64,000 nt of DNA from Acidobacteriota bacterium (GCA_003225055.1 QIAU01000122.1:51034-115033), one strand, 5' to 3'. Positions 35,701 to 44,139 are shown, counted from the stretch's first letter. Notes: a model not told the origin generated them from the letters alone. Program-made: numbers and translations.

Positions 35701-35961
35701 TACAACCTGCTGTGGTTGAATGCGGAGATCGGTCCCGGCGCCGGGGACGTGGCCGGCGGCAGCGATTACGGACCTACCGATACCGAACTCGCTCTCCTCA
35801 ACGACAACGAGCAGGAGTTGAGCGCAATCGAACCGGAGTATCGAACGCTGATGCAGCAGGATCTACCGGCATTTAACCATGCCATGCTTGAGCGCGGTGG
35901 TACTCCCATCATCGCCGGAGCTGAAGCGCCGGCAAAAGCGGTTGCCGGATCGAACCAATGA
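32758..35961 (+). CDS. Large secreted BNR/sortilin-like beta-propeller protein
   Basis: A 1067-residue secreted protein with GGAGGGAGG before the ATG and a signal peptide (MFASIFLLITGSVAQ). From about residue 35 to 750 it has repeated propeller blades with Asp-box-like units (GGVWKTVDGGNRWQ, GVYRSMDAGKTW, GVYVTNDGGDTW, VWYTNDGGSHW), as in VPS10/sortilin and xyloglucanase-like propellers. A C-terminal region (about 765-1065) has a beta-sandwich segment (PVQIDILDSSGQLVRHL) and a helical tail. No catalytic residues can be named. Similar proteins are abundant in Acidobacteria and are often annotated only as glycosyl hydrolase or BNR repeat. It stands 36 bases after the aldehyde dehydrogenase and 20 before the permease, possibly on the same transcript. 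Confidence 0.88.
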   Translation: MRSSHRWMLGFAMFASIFLLITGSVAQDENEEKHEEPGFHFRFIGPVVGNRIAAIAGIAGDPNTYYAGAASGGVWKTVDGGNRWQPIFDDQPVQAIGALAVAPSDTSIVWAGTGEAWAIRDSDVGGNGVYRSMDAGKTWTHMGLDETGRIARIVINPIDPKMVFVCAAGRLTGPQQERGVYRTADGGEHWQRVLFVNENTGCSGLSMDPQNPRTMFAGTWEVVMHTYAELSGGPGSGVYVTNDGGDTWAHIEGHGLPHSPVGKIDVAVAPTDSNRVYALIQTPDQGSVWRSDDGGQKWKVVNWDRSLIGRAGYYIRIQVSPTNENEVFVANSSFHHSVDGGEIFATVRWGGDTHDIWIDPRNADRFVITDDAGLIITQAHGRGFHRVTFPIGQMYHVAVDDQVPYYVYSNMQDDGTMRGPSTSAPSTGYEPEEEESGWEHRLGGCESGFTLPDLTDPNIIWASCYGDEVTRYDARLKKAHSVSPWRHTLDSPPNESKYRCHWTPPLAIDPFDHNTVYYGCQVIFQTSNGGQSWAVISPDLSTQDPSRIISSGGIVGDNLGQFYGEVVFAIAPSTLEKGLIWAGTNDGKVWYTNDGGSHWNDVTRNLKMPAWGAVTSIQPSFFDAGTAYLSADYHLMDNRDPFIYKTTNFGQSWTLISGGIPKGPLSYVRVLAEDPNRKGLLFAGTGNALYYSLDDGGHWTNLQGGLPHATVSWAVVQKNFHDLVVSTYGRGLYILDDITPLEQMGARAPQQPIRLYMPRSAYRFSRHSRAFVNYELETAPKKPVQIDILDSSGQLVRHLEEPARQGFNRTAWDLHYDGPRLVRLRTTPPENPYIWEEPRFHGKDWRPITHWGMRTKLPGPLVLPGQYTVKLTVDDQSVTAPLEVVRDPKTPATDTELAASVKLQLRIRDDVSKAADMVNNIEWARRQLSFLDKMYSEAKKTDIAKTIQEMDQKMQKVEYMLVSRALTTSDDKYYSASYKVYYNLLWLNAEIGPGAGDVAGGSDYGPTDTELALLNDNEQELSAIEPEYRTLMQQDLPAFNHAMLERGGTPIIAGAEAPAKAVAGSNQ

Positions 35962-35981
35962 CCTTGCCCACGTAAGGCCTG

Positions 35982-37511
35982 ATGAGTAGCGATGGAAGTG
36001 ACGGCAGCGTCACAGTCGGGGCTCCGGCTTCCGCCCCTCGCCAGTTCGCGCAAGGTCTTGGTCTGTTCGATGCCATCACCGTTGTCGTCGGAGTGATGAT
36101 CGGTTCGGGCATCTTCATTGTATCCGCCGACATGGCGCGTCTCGTCGGCAGCGCGGGGTGGCTGCTGGTAGCGTGGGCAATCGCGGGCCTGCTCACTATC
36201 GCCGGCGCCCTGTCCTATGGCGAACTTTCCGCGCTCATGCCGCGGGCAGGGGGCATGTACATCTATTTGCGGGAAGCCTTCTCGCCGTTGCTCGGATTTC
36301 TTTACGGCTGGACGCTCTTTACCGTCATTCAGACCGGGACGATTGCTGCGGTTTCGGTGGCCTTCGCGCGCTTTCTGGGCGTGTTGTGGCCGGCTATCTC
36401 CGAGGATCGCTACCTCATCCCGCCCCAACCCATCAGCCAGCGATACGCGGTCTCGTTGTCCAGCTCGCAACTGCTCGCGCTCGCCATCATCGTTCTGGTG
36501 ACCTTCACCAACACTCGGGGACTTCAGTACGGAAAAATCATCCAAAACATCTTTACCATCGCCAAGACCGGGGCGCTTCTTGCGCTTATCATGTTGGGAC
36601 TTTTTCTGGGCCGGAACTCGGCTGCTGTGCATACAAATTTCGCGCATACCTGGACGACGCAGGCCGTCAAGCCCATCGTTCCCGGCTTGGCCGCGACTAC
36701 CTTTTTCGGACTGCTGGTCGCCTTGTGCATTTCACAGACGGGCTCGCTGTTTGCCGCCGACTCATGGCACAACATCGCATTCACCGCTTCCGAAGTGCGT
36801 AACGCACGCCGAAACGTGACCCTGGCCATGGTGATCGGCACCGTCGTGGTGATATCGCTTTATATGCTCGCCAATGTTGCGTATCTGGTGACGCTGCCCT
36901 TGCCGGCCATCCAGCATGCCGCTGGGGACCGCGTCGCGACTGCCATGCTGCAGGCCATTTTCCCCGGCGCGGGCACTCTCGCTATGGCGGTCGCAATCAT
37001 GGTTTCGACATTTGGCTGCGTGAACGCGCTGATCATGACCGGTGCCCGCGCCTACTACGCGATGGCTTGCGAAGGGCTGTTTTTCTCGCGCGCCGGCCGG
37101 CTGAATACCGCGCGTGTTCCTGGGTGGTCGCTCATCGCCCAGGGGCTCTGGTCGGTGCTGCTGGTACTTGCTCGAACCTACAATCCGGCGAGCGGCGAGT
37201 ATGGAAATCTGTATAGCAACCTGCTGGAATACATCATCTCAGCGGCCCTGTTATTTTACATCATGACGGTTTTGGGATTGTTCCGGCTGCGCGTCATCCA
37301 GCCGGACCTGGAGCGCCCCTATCGTGCCGTGGGTTATCCAGTCGTACCAGCGCTGTACGTCATCGGCGCCAGCGCCATTCTGCTGTTCCTACTGGTTTAT
37401 CGCCCGGCCACAACCTGGCCGGGATTGTTTATTGTGGCTCTGGGCATTCCGGTTTACGCATGGGTGCGAGCAGCGAAATCACCTGCTAGGAACGACGGAA
37501 CGGGAACGTAA
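35982..37511 (+). CDS. Amino-acid permease, APC superfamily
   Basis: A 509-residue inner-membrane transporter with about 12-14 helices. The first helix holds the substrate/sodium-site motif GVMIGSGIFIVSADMARLVG, and AGALSYGELSALMPRAGG is typical of the LAT/APC branch. A further landmark is the helix-8 region with TGARAYYAMACEGLFF. It follows the BNR gene by 20 bases and is in line with the hydroxyproline operon, so hydroxyproline, proline or a peptide-derived amino acid are reasonable substrates; the specificity is inferred from context only. Confidence 0.9.
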   Translation: MSSDGSDGSVTVGAPASAPRQFAQGLGLFDAITVVVGVMIGSGIFIVSADMARLVGSAGWLLVAWAIAGLLTIAGALSYGELSALMPRAGGMYIYLREAFSPLLGFLYGWTLFTVIQTGTIAAVSVAFARFLGVLWPAISEDRYLIPPQPISQRYAVSLSSSQLLALAIIVLVTFTNTRGLQYGKIIQNIFTIAKTGALLALIMLGLFLGRNSAAVHTNFAHTWTTQAVKPIVPGLAATTFFGLLVALCISQTGSLFAADSWHNIAFTASEVRNARRNVTLAMVIGTVVVISLYMLANVAYLVTLPLPAIQHAAGDRVATAMLQAIFPGAGTLAMAVAIMVSTFGCVNALIMTGARAYYAMACEGLFFSRAGRLNTARVPGWSLIAQGLWSVLLVLARTYNPASGEYGNLYSNLLEYIISAALLFYIMTVLGLFRLRVIQPDLERPYRAVGYPVVPALYVIGASAILLFLLVYRPATTWPGLFIVALGIPVYAWVRAAKSPARNDGTGT

Positions 37512-37574
37512 TACTCTGGACATGAGCACAATTCACCCTGCTCCAGCACCACTGCGACTACGGGGATCCTACTC

Positions 37575-38057
37575 GCGACTTTATTGCGGTTACAACCCGT
37601 TCAACGATCTCGCCGATGGCGGAGTGCAGCTCCACGGAGTTAGCATCCAGCAGCAGCAGGACGCGGCGGGGGTATACCGCGTTCCGGGTGCAAGTTTTGT
37701 GACTTTCGTTAACCCGAAATATCTGCGTTCCAGTAGGGCCGGCGCGAATACTTCGATCCTGTCGCCGAACACCACGCCCGGCACGATTGCGCCACCCATC
37801 TACCTTTATGGGCCACACGGTTTCTATGACGATATAGCCATCACCAAGGAAATTCCATTCAGCGAACGTTGGCGATTCAAATTCCAGGGCGAGTTGCTCA
37901 ATGCGTTCAACCATCCCGTGTTTGGACAGGCATGCCCTTCAGCAACCGTAACGTTCGCAGCTCCATTTGGGGACAGGGGGATTGGAACGATCCCCGATAC
38001 GGCAACATCGCCGGGTTCAATCGCCAAATTGAGTTTCGAGCGAATATTGAATTTTAA
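37575..38057 (+). pseudogene. C-terminal fragment of a TonB-dependent receptor
   Basis: Only the last 160 or so residues of an Oar-like receptor barrel remain: VYRVPGASFVTFVNPKYL, then FYDDIAITKEIPFSERWRF and FQGELLNAFNHPVFGQ. At about 37930 the frame changes, and the natural ending with the terminal outer-membrane phenylalanine (FNRQIEFRANIEF) is read in another frame to 38057. There is no start, signal peptide or plug. It is a truncated, frameshifted leftover next to the permease gene. Confidence 0.8.
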
Positions 38058-38218
38058 GTTGGCTGATCTCCCCCACGACTAGCATTCACTGGGTCCACGA
38101 CAACCATCGGGAGCCAGTGAATGCTCTTTTCCGGGCTTGGCACGTGCGGCAGCCCACGTCATGGCGAGTGGTGTGGGCATCGGACCGTGTCCGAATGGCA
38201 CAAAACTTCAGGCTTACT

Positions 38219-39634
38219 TTACTTTGCGGTTTTGAAGTTGGCCGTGCCCACCACGATCACGGTTCCGTGTGTTCGCAGGTACTCAGCAGATTTGCGACTC
38301 TCGGGGACCGTGCCGGTTGGCTCCGGCGCGACTGGCGGTTTCTCAGTCCAGATGCCGTACACACGTCCGTCGCGCGCGCTAATGCCCGTGTAATCGCCTA
38401 GAAACGTATCTCCCGAGGTGAATTCATGGCGTGACCACGAGTAATTGCGGAACGTGCGCCCGCCATCGGTTGAGCGGGCCAGGGTCACGGTCTGCGATCG
38501 GTTTTCTGAGTCGTTTCGGCGGTCATAAAACAGCACGTTGACGCTGCCATCCACTGGATCGGAAGCGAGCCATTGGAAGAACTGGTCAGAGCCGTCGTGT
38601 GGTTCGTCGTCATTCACCCTGACGGCCTCCGACCACGTCGTACCGCCGTCCACCGACGCGGCGCAGAAAACGTCCACGTCTCCGTTGCGATAGTCGCTCC
38701 AGGTGACGTAGAGCCGCTCCGTTCTACTCTTGCCGTTCGGTCCGATTGCGATTTGCGGGAAGCCATTCCCCCGCGAAAGATCCTGAAGGCGGAACATGAT
38801 GGGTGCGGTTTGGATCACGTTGCGCGGCTCGGAGAAGCTTCGGCCGCCATCTCGCGAAGTTGTAAGCACGATATTGCCGTTGTCGGCCCACACCACGTAC
38901 AGGGTGCCCTCGCGACCGACTGCCCCGGCGAAGCCTTCGAGCGCTCCGTTATCATCGCGCGGCAGCCCGCGGCGCTTATCGATCTCGACCGGCTGCGACC
39001 AGCTCTTGCCGGCATCGGTCGAACGTGAAAACAGAATCTCGGAATCGGCGACGGTCCAGCGCGTCCAGCCAACGTACAGGTTGCCGAAGTAGGGACTTGA
39101 GGAGTTGTTGTCAGCGACGATATATGGCTTGTCTTCCCACGGCACAGTAGGACTCTCGGGTTGCTGAACGATGGCAATATCGTTCTCGTCCCAGGTTGCG
39201 CCTCCGTCGGGTGAACGACGTACGTAGAGTCCGTTGCGCGAAGAATTCTTTGCCCAGTAGTTGAACCTGCCCAGCCGATTGAAAGCCATGTAGCAGATGT
39301 AGGCCTTACCTTTGCCGTCGTACGCCACGGAAACGTCTCCGGAAACGCGATACTGCGGCGGTTCCACCGATCGAACCGCCCAGTGCCGGCCGCCGTCGAT
39401 GGAATAGCCGACGTGTGCATTGTCCTGATAGGCGGCCAGCACGTGAAGCGGATTGCGTGGGTCCACGGCAATGGCTGGTTCGGTGAAATAACCGCGCTCC
39501 GGCGTGATGACGACCGTCGTCGCCCCCGGAGCTATGGGCAGTTGCTGCGCTGCCGCGCTGCTGATCGCAGCGACGGTAAGAAACAGAAGCAAATGAGCCC
39601 CACACGGCAATTGGGCAACATCGGCAGCTCTCAT
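38219..39634 (-). CDS. Secreted BNR-repeat (sialidase-fold) protein
   Basis: A 471-residue protein with a signal peptide (LLLFLTVAAISSAAAQ) and a six-bladed sialidase-like propeller. Asp-box-type units are GYSIDGGRHW, YVRRSPDGGATW, SRSTDAGKSW, TTSRDGGRSF, ASVDGGTTW and ARSTDGGRTF. The arginine triad of true sialidases cannot be assigned, so the activity is unknown. Its start overlaps the upstream GH127 gene stop by four bases (39631-39634), indicating translational coupling; it probably acts on the same glycan or binds it. Confidence 0.85.
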   Translation of the reverse strand: MRAADVAQLPCGAHLLLFLTVAAISSAAAQQLPIAPGATTVVITPERGYFTEPAIAVDPRNPLHVLAAYQDNAHVGYSIDGGRHWAVRSVEPPQYRVSGDVSVAYDGKGKAYICYMAFNRLGRFNYWAKNSSRNGLYVRRSPDGGATWDENDIAIVQQPESPTVPWEDKPYIVADNNSSSPYFGNLYVGWTRWTVADSEILFSRSTDAGKSWSQPVEIDKRRGLPRDDNGALEGFAGAVGREGTLYVVWADNGNIVLTTSRDGGRSFSEPRNVIQTAPIMFRLQDLSRGNGFPQIAIGPNGKSRTERLYVTWSDYRNGDVDVFCAASVDGGTTWSEAVRVNDDEPHDGSDQFFQWLASDPVDGSVNVLFYDRRNDSENRSQTVTLARSTDGGRTFRNYSWSRHEFTSGDTFLGDYTGISARDGRVYGIWTEKPPVAPEPTGTVPESRKSAEYLRTHGTVIVVGTANFKTAK

Positions 39635-41553
39635 GCCTTCTTGGGTGTGACCTTCCAGTAGACGGTGTACTGCTCATGCAGGATGCGCGCCATAGGCACC
39701 AGCGTCATCGGCTGCGACTGGCCTACGGCTCGGAATGTCAACGGCTCCTTTTCTGCCTGAACCCAACTTCCGGGGTCGTCGGGATCAGCAACTATCGCCG
39801 GCGCGGTTGCGGGCTGGTCCTTGCGTTCGTATTCAGCGTCGTACCAGCGCTCGCGTGGTGCTTCGCCGAATCGGCCGGCCAGCACCAGTGGACCGTACAT
39901 CACCGCTTGCACGGATTCGTCATCGGGCATGGGGGCGACATGAAGATCCATGGGAAGCGTCAATTCGACGGTATCGCCGTTCTTCCAGGGCCCGAGCAGC
40001 GCCAGGTAGCTCGCCGGGCTCGCAGACACCGGCAGTGGCCGACGGTTCAGCTTCACTTGGGCATCGCGACACCAATATGGAATGCGAAAACGCAACGCGA
40101 CCTGGCTTGGCTGCTCCGTCAGGACGGTGAGCTTGGTCCCCTGCTGGCGGGGAAAGTCCGTCTCCTGGCGCAGGCGCACTTTCTTCTCTTGCCAGTCCAG
40201 TTCGGAGGCAATGTACAGGTTCACGTACACCGAGTCGTTATCGTGGAAGTAGATTGAATCGTTGAATTTTGCGAACTCTTCCACGCCCGTTCCGTTGCAG
40301 CACCAAAAGGAGTCGTAGGGCTTGGCGTAGATCTTCCAGTACCCCGAGGCCAGGGGGTAGTAATACATCGTGGTGCCGGTCTCGGGATCCATGGTTCCCA
40401 ACCGATGGTTGAGGACGAGCCGCTCGTAGTAATCCATGTAACGCGCCTCGGGCGACCAGCCGAACAGGTGGCGTGTGAGTTTCATCATGTTGTAGGCGCA
40501 GCAGTCCTCGGCGGTGTACGGACCGAGGGCGGCGGACAGCTTCCCCGGATCGGTGTCCCAGCCCTCACCGTTGCTGGTGCCGCCGTTTGCGTAGGAGCGT
40601 TCGCGGGTTACTTCGTTCCAGAAGTACTCCGCAATGTTGCGGTACTTGGTGTCGCCCGTAAGTTCATAAATTCGCGCCGCCGCGATCACCTGCGGGATGT
40701 GCGTGTTCACATGTAATCCTTTTAGCTTGTCTTCATGGGCGGCCAGGAGGTCGAAAAACGAATTCTTATCAAAACGGCGCGCCATGTACAGGCGCCGGCG
40801 TTCTCCGCTGACGGCCGCGAGATTGGCCATGACCTCGCCCATTCCGCCGTATTCGGTCGTGAGGATTCGCTGCCAGTGGTCGTAACTTATGGGGCCGCTA
40901 TAGGCGCCAACCCACTGCGCCATCTTCTCTGCCGTCGCAACGGCTTGGTGGTTTCCAGTGAGGGTGTACATGTCGAGGTGACCGGCCATGATCTTGTGAA
41001 GAGTGTAGAACGGCGCCCAGACTTTCTGGCGTTCTCGCAACCGGTCGAAGAACTCAACTGGAAATGCGCTCAGATATCCATTGCGGGCTTGGCATTTTGC
41101 AAGTTCTGCGACTAGCGAATCGCCGCGCTGCTTGATCTCCTCATCGCCCGTGCTGGCGTAGGCGAACGCACAAGCCGACAGGTAATGACCGCCGCAGAAG
41201 TGCCCACGCAGCTCCGAATCGGGCTTCTCCCACCCTCCGAACGGCTGCGCCGACGACGACAGTTCCGCCGTAACCCGGAAGCTGTGCAACAGCCGGTCTT
41301 CAGGCAGACTCTTCAGATATTCAAGGTTCCGATCAGAGGCGTTCTGGAAAATCCCTGGTAGCAGGCGCACCTGCTTCATGGGGAAGGGAAGCGCCTTCCA
41401 AGAAACCCTTTCTGCGCTTGCCGCGTGGTTGCGCGGGACATCAAGGATGGGGTCCTGGGCCGCACCGAGAGCACGCCAAGGTAGGAGCCAGACACCGGCG
41501 CCGGTGATCAGCGAGGCGACAAACTGTCGGCGAGAACAAGGATCGCAAGACAT
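39631..41553 (-). CDS. GH127-type beta-L-arabinofuranosidase, copy A (Tat-exported)
   Basis: A 640-residue member of the DUF1680/GH127 group, which releases beta-L-arabinofuranose with a zinc-bound cysteine nucleophile. The start at 41553 follows a perfect AGGAGG and gives a twin-arginine signal (SRRQFVASLITGAGVWLL). The (alpha/alpha)6 core has GGTSNGEGW (acid/base Glu position), AEDCCAYNMMKLTRHLF (Glu-x-Cys zinc ligands) and FWCCNGTGVEEFAKF (nucleophile Cys-Cys pair), matching the HypBA1 active site (E322, E338, C340, C417, C418). A C-terminal beta-sandwich follows. GH146 and related families share this site, so the substrate may be arabinan or arabinoxylan. It lies 44 bases downstream of copy B. 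Confidence 0.9.
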   Translation of the reverse strand: MSCDPCSRRQFVASLITGAGVWLLPWRALGAAQDPILDVPRNHAASAERVSWKALPFPMKQVRLLPGIFQNASDRNLEYLKSLPEDRLLHSFRVTAELSSSAQPFGGWEKPDSELRGHFCGGHYLSACAFAYASTGDEEIKQRGDSLVAELAKCQARNGYLSAFPVEFFDRLRERQKVWAPFYTLHKIMAGHLDMYTLTGNHQAVATAEKMAQWVGAYSGPISYDHWQRILTTEYGGMGEVMANLAAVSGERRRLYMARRFDKNSFFDLLAAHEDKLKGLHVNTHIPQVIAAARIYELTGDTKYRNIAEYFWNEVTRERSYANGGTSNGEGWDTDPGKLSAALGPYTAEDCCAYNMMKLTRHLFGWSPEARYMDYYERLVLNHRLGTMDPETGTTMYYYPLASGYWKIYAKPYDSFWCCNGTGVEEFAKFNDSIYFHDNDSVYVNLYIASELDWQEKKVRLRQETDFPRQQGTKLTVLTEQPSQVALRFRIPYWCRDAQVKLNRRPLPVSASPASYLALLGPWKNGDTVELTLPMDLHVAPMPDDESVQAVMYGPLVLAGRFGEAPRERWYDAEYERKDQPATAPAIVADPDDPGSWVQAEKEPLTFRAVGQSQPMTLVPMARILHEQYTVYWKVTPKKA

Positions 41554-41597
41554 CGTTCCTCCTGTGAAGGCGACTTGCCTGCGCAGATGATCAGAGC

Positions 41598-43562
41598 TCA
41601 GCTGCGACGCGCGCCCGTCTGAGTGGGTAATTTCCAGTACACGTCGTAGCGCTCGTGCAAAATGGAGCTGATCGGCACCAACGGGACCTCGCCCCCCAGT
41701 CCTTTGGCTGTGAATGTGAGCGAGTCGTTGGACAAAGCCGCTTCGATCCACGTCGCCGGATTCTCCAGTTCACCGTTCGCTCCCGGCAATGGCGCGGTTC
41801 CGGATTCGTCCTTCTCGAATGGTCCTGTCTCGCCGTACCAGCGTTCCTTCGGCGCGTTGTCGTATTTGGCCGCCAGCACCAGCGGACCGTACATCGGCGC
41901 CTGCACGCTGTCGTCGTCCGGCATGCGCCAGGTGTGCAGGCTCATGGGCAGGTTCAACTCGATAGTGTCGCCATTTTTCCACGGTCCGCGCAAAGTCAAA
42001 TAGCTGCTCGGACTGGCGAACGCCGGTAAGGCCTGCCCGTTGACCTTCACGCTGCCGCTCCGCGCCCAGTAGGGAATCCGCAAGTGAATCGCAACCTGGC
42101 TTCCGTGGGGCGCCAGGACCGTAAGCTTCGTCCCTTGCTGGCGGGGAAAATCAGTCTGTTGCTGGAGCTTGAGCCCTTTTTCCGGCCAGCTAACCTCTGA
42201 CGCGATGGACAGGTTTACATAAACCGAATTGGCATCGTGGAAGTAGATCGTGTCGTTGAATTTCGCGAACTCCTCCACCCCGGTTCCGCTGCAGCACCAA
42301 AACGAATCGGTGGGAATAGCGTAGGTCTTCCACAGCTTCACTCCCTGGGGGTAGTAATACATCGTGGTGCCGGTTTCCGGATCCATCGTGCCAAGCCGAT
42401 GATTGAACAGGGTGCGCTCGTAATAATCCATGTAGCGCGCATCGGGCGACCAGCCAAACAAGTGACGTGTAAGCTTCAGCATGTTGTATGCGCAACAATC
42501 TTCCGTGGTTGACGGTCCCAGTTCCTTCGACAGCTTACCCGCATCCGTCAGCCAGCGCTCGCCGTTACTTGTGCCGCCGTTGGCGTAGGAGCGCTGGTCG
42601 TGGATCTCATCCCAGAAATACTGCGCGATGTCGCGATACCGGGTCTCGCGCGTGAGTTCGTACAATCGTGCCGCTGCGATCACCTGGGGAATATGGGTAT
42701 TGGCGTGCAGGCCGCGGAGTTCATCCCTGTGCTCCGCCAGAGGATCGAAAAAGGCCTGCTTATCGAAGCGGCGTGCGACCACCATGTAGTTGTCCTTGCC
42801 CGTGCCCGCGTAAAGATTGGCGAGCACCTCGCCCATTCCGCCGTACTCGGTTTCCAGGACACGCTGCATGTGCTCGTAGCTGAGCCGAGCGGTGTAGGAA
42901 TCGACCCAGCCCGCCATCCTTTCAACGACGTCCAGCGCCTGGGCATTGCCGGTGTGCACGTACATGTCGAGCAGGCCGGCCATGATTTTGTGAATGGTGT
43001 AGAACGGAGCCCACACGCGCACCCGCTCCCGCAAACGGTCGAAAAACTCCGCCGGGAACGCGCTCAGATAGCCATTCTTGTTTGCGTCTTGGCATTGCGC
43101 CAGCGCAGCCACCAGCGCGTCGCCCTTCTTCTTAAGGTCACCGTCGCCCGTGCCGGCGTAGGCCAGTGCCACTGCCGAGAGATAGTGGCCGCCGCAAAAG
43201 TGGCCGCGCAGTTCTGAATCGGGCGCCTCCCACCCTCCAAAAGGCTGCGCCGAGGATGACAGCCCCGACGTCAAACGGAACGAGTGCAGCAACCGGTCAT
43301 CGGGTAAGGAATGCAAGTAGACCTGGTTGCGTTCCTGACCCGCTAGAAACGGGCCGGGTAACAGACGCACCTGCTTCAGAGGGAAAGGAACAGCTTTCCA
43401 TGGCACGCGCTCACGGCTGACCGCATTCCCCTTCTGATCGACGGAATCAACGACCGGGTCCTCGATGAAGCCGGAAGTCGAGGGAGAAACGAAGCTGGCG
43501 CCAGCGATCGCCGCCGCTCCCGCAAGAAAATGACGGCGCGAAAGACCACGCTTCTGAGACAT
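41598..43562 (-). CDS. GH127-type beta-L-arabinofuranosidase, copy B (Tat-exported)
   Basis: A 654-residue paralogue of copy A, head of the operon. A twin-arginine signal is clear (LSRRHFLAGAAAIAGASFV). The active-site elements are the same: GGTSNGERW, TEDCCAYNMLKLTRHLF and FWCCSGTGVEEFAKF. The two copies align along their whole length with long identical stretches (for example SYANGGTSNGE and GWSPDARYMDYYER versus GWSPEARYMDYYER), so they arose by tandem duplication and have diverged mainly near the ends. The difference NGEGW/NGERW next to the proposed acid/base residue might shift specificity. A TTGACG box at about 43622-43627 and a GCAAA-N2-TTTGC palindrome (43631-43642) lie upstream. Confidence 0.9.
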   Translation of the reverse strand: MSQKRGLSRRHFLAGAAAIAGASFVSPSTSGFIEDPVVDSVDQKGNAVSRERVPWKAVPFPLKQVRLLPGPFLAGQERNQVYLHSLPDDRLLHSFRLTSGLSSSAQPFGGWEAPDSELRGHFCGGHYLSAVALAYAGTGDGDLKKKGDALVAALAQCQDANKNGYLSAFPAEFFDRLRERVRVWAPFYTIHKIMAGLLDMYVHTGNAQALDVVERMAGWVDSYTARLSYEHMQRVLETEYGGMGEVLANLYAGTGKDNYMVVARRFDKQAFFDPLAEHRDELRGLHANTHIPQVIAAARLYELTRETRYRDIAQYFWDEIHDQRSYANGGTSNGERWLTDAGKLSKELGPSTTEDCCAYNMLKLTRHLFGWSPDARYMDYYERTLFNHRLGTMDPETGTTMYYYPQGVKLWKTYAIPTDSFWCCSGTGVEEFAKFNDTIYFHDANSVYVNLSIASEVSWPEKGLKLQQQTDFPRQQGTKLTVLAPHGSQVAIHLRIPYWARSGSVKVNGQALPAFASPSSYLTLRGPWKNGDTIELNLPMSLHTWRMPDDDSVQAPMYGPLVLAAKYDNAPKERWYGETGPFEKDESGTAPLPGANGELENPATWIEAALSNDSLTFTAKGLGGEVPLVPISSILHERYDVYWKLPTQTGARRS

Positions 43563-43621
43563 GGAAGAGCAGCCCCTGACGAAGATGGCAAGCTACGTAT
43601 ACATTATCCATAGTTCCGCAC

Positions 43622-43642
43622 CGTCAACCAGCAAAAATTTGC
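43622..43642 (-). promoter_or_regulatory. Candidate promoter and palindrome for the GH127 operon
   Basis: Reading the minus strand, the perfect palindrome GCAAATTTTTGC (43631-43642; five-base arms) is followed within a few bases by TTGACG, a possible -35 box, and a TAATGT-like -10 near 43604-43609. The spacer is short, so the assignment is tentative. Confidence 0.3.
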
Positions 43643-43668
43643 AAGTCTAGCTGTGTCTAAAGGGTCCC

Positions 43669-44118
43669 TTAGCAGTCGGAGAATCGCCCTACGATCTGAA
43701 ACTGTTTTTCATTAGCGGTGCCCTTCGTAGCTGTGAAGTCGGTCAGATAGTTGTCGAGCATCTTCCGTGCCGGCTCGAATCGCCCCCACTCAAGATTGGT
43801 GGCCAGCGCCATGGTGAAGACGTCTTGGAACCCGCCATACTCCGATCCGTAGTAGTCACGATCCACGGCGCCATACTTGGGGTAAACGCCGCCGGGTCGG
43901 ACCATGAGTTCCTTGGCGAAGCAATGTCTCGACATGTCGGCCCAGGACTGGTCAGGAAGAGAGAGGGGCGTGAAATCGTGCAACTGCCTGCTTCTGCAGC
44001 CGGCGGGTCGAAGGCTAGCGGCTGGGCGGAGCTACCGATTGCCAAGACCGCCGCCGAAGAGGCCGCACTCCGGAGAAACCCTCTGCGACCACAGCCCGGG
44101 AACTTTACCGAAGAAACG
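43669..44118 (-). pseudogene. Remnant of a secreted protein with twin-arginine-like leader
   Basis: One minus-strand frame gives a leader-like segment (GRRGFLRSAASSAAVLAIG then Ser-Ala-Gln-Pro) at about 44000-44080. After a frame change near 43985 another gives about 100 residues of well-formed protein: KELMVRPGGVYPKYGAVDRD, GSEYGGFQDVFTMALATNLE, RKMLDNYLTDF, and a stop at 43669. The composition suggests an (alpha/alpha)-barrel glycosidase-like protein, but I do not recognise the family. It is truncated and frameshifted and has no sound start codon. It sits between the GH127 operon and the DUF5695-like gene. Confidence 0.6.
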
Positions 44119-44125
44119 GCTAAAA

Positions 44126-44139
44126 TGAAAGCGCTTTCA
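44126..44139. promoter_or_regulatory. Perfect LacI/CcpA-type operator, TGAAAGCGCTTTCA
   Basis: A 14-base perfect palindrome with a central CG, 80 bases before the start at 44219. It matches the catabolite-responsive-element consensus TGWAANCGNTNWCA, which is the general form of LacI/GalR-family operators. It directly follows TAAAAT (44121-44126), a plausible -10 element, which places it at the transcription start. No LacI-family gene is in the window. Confidence 0.65.
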
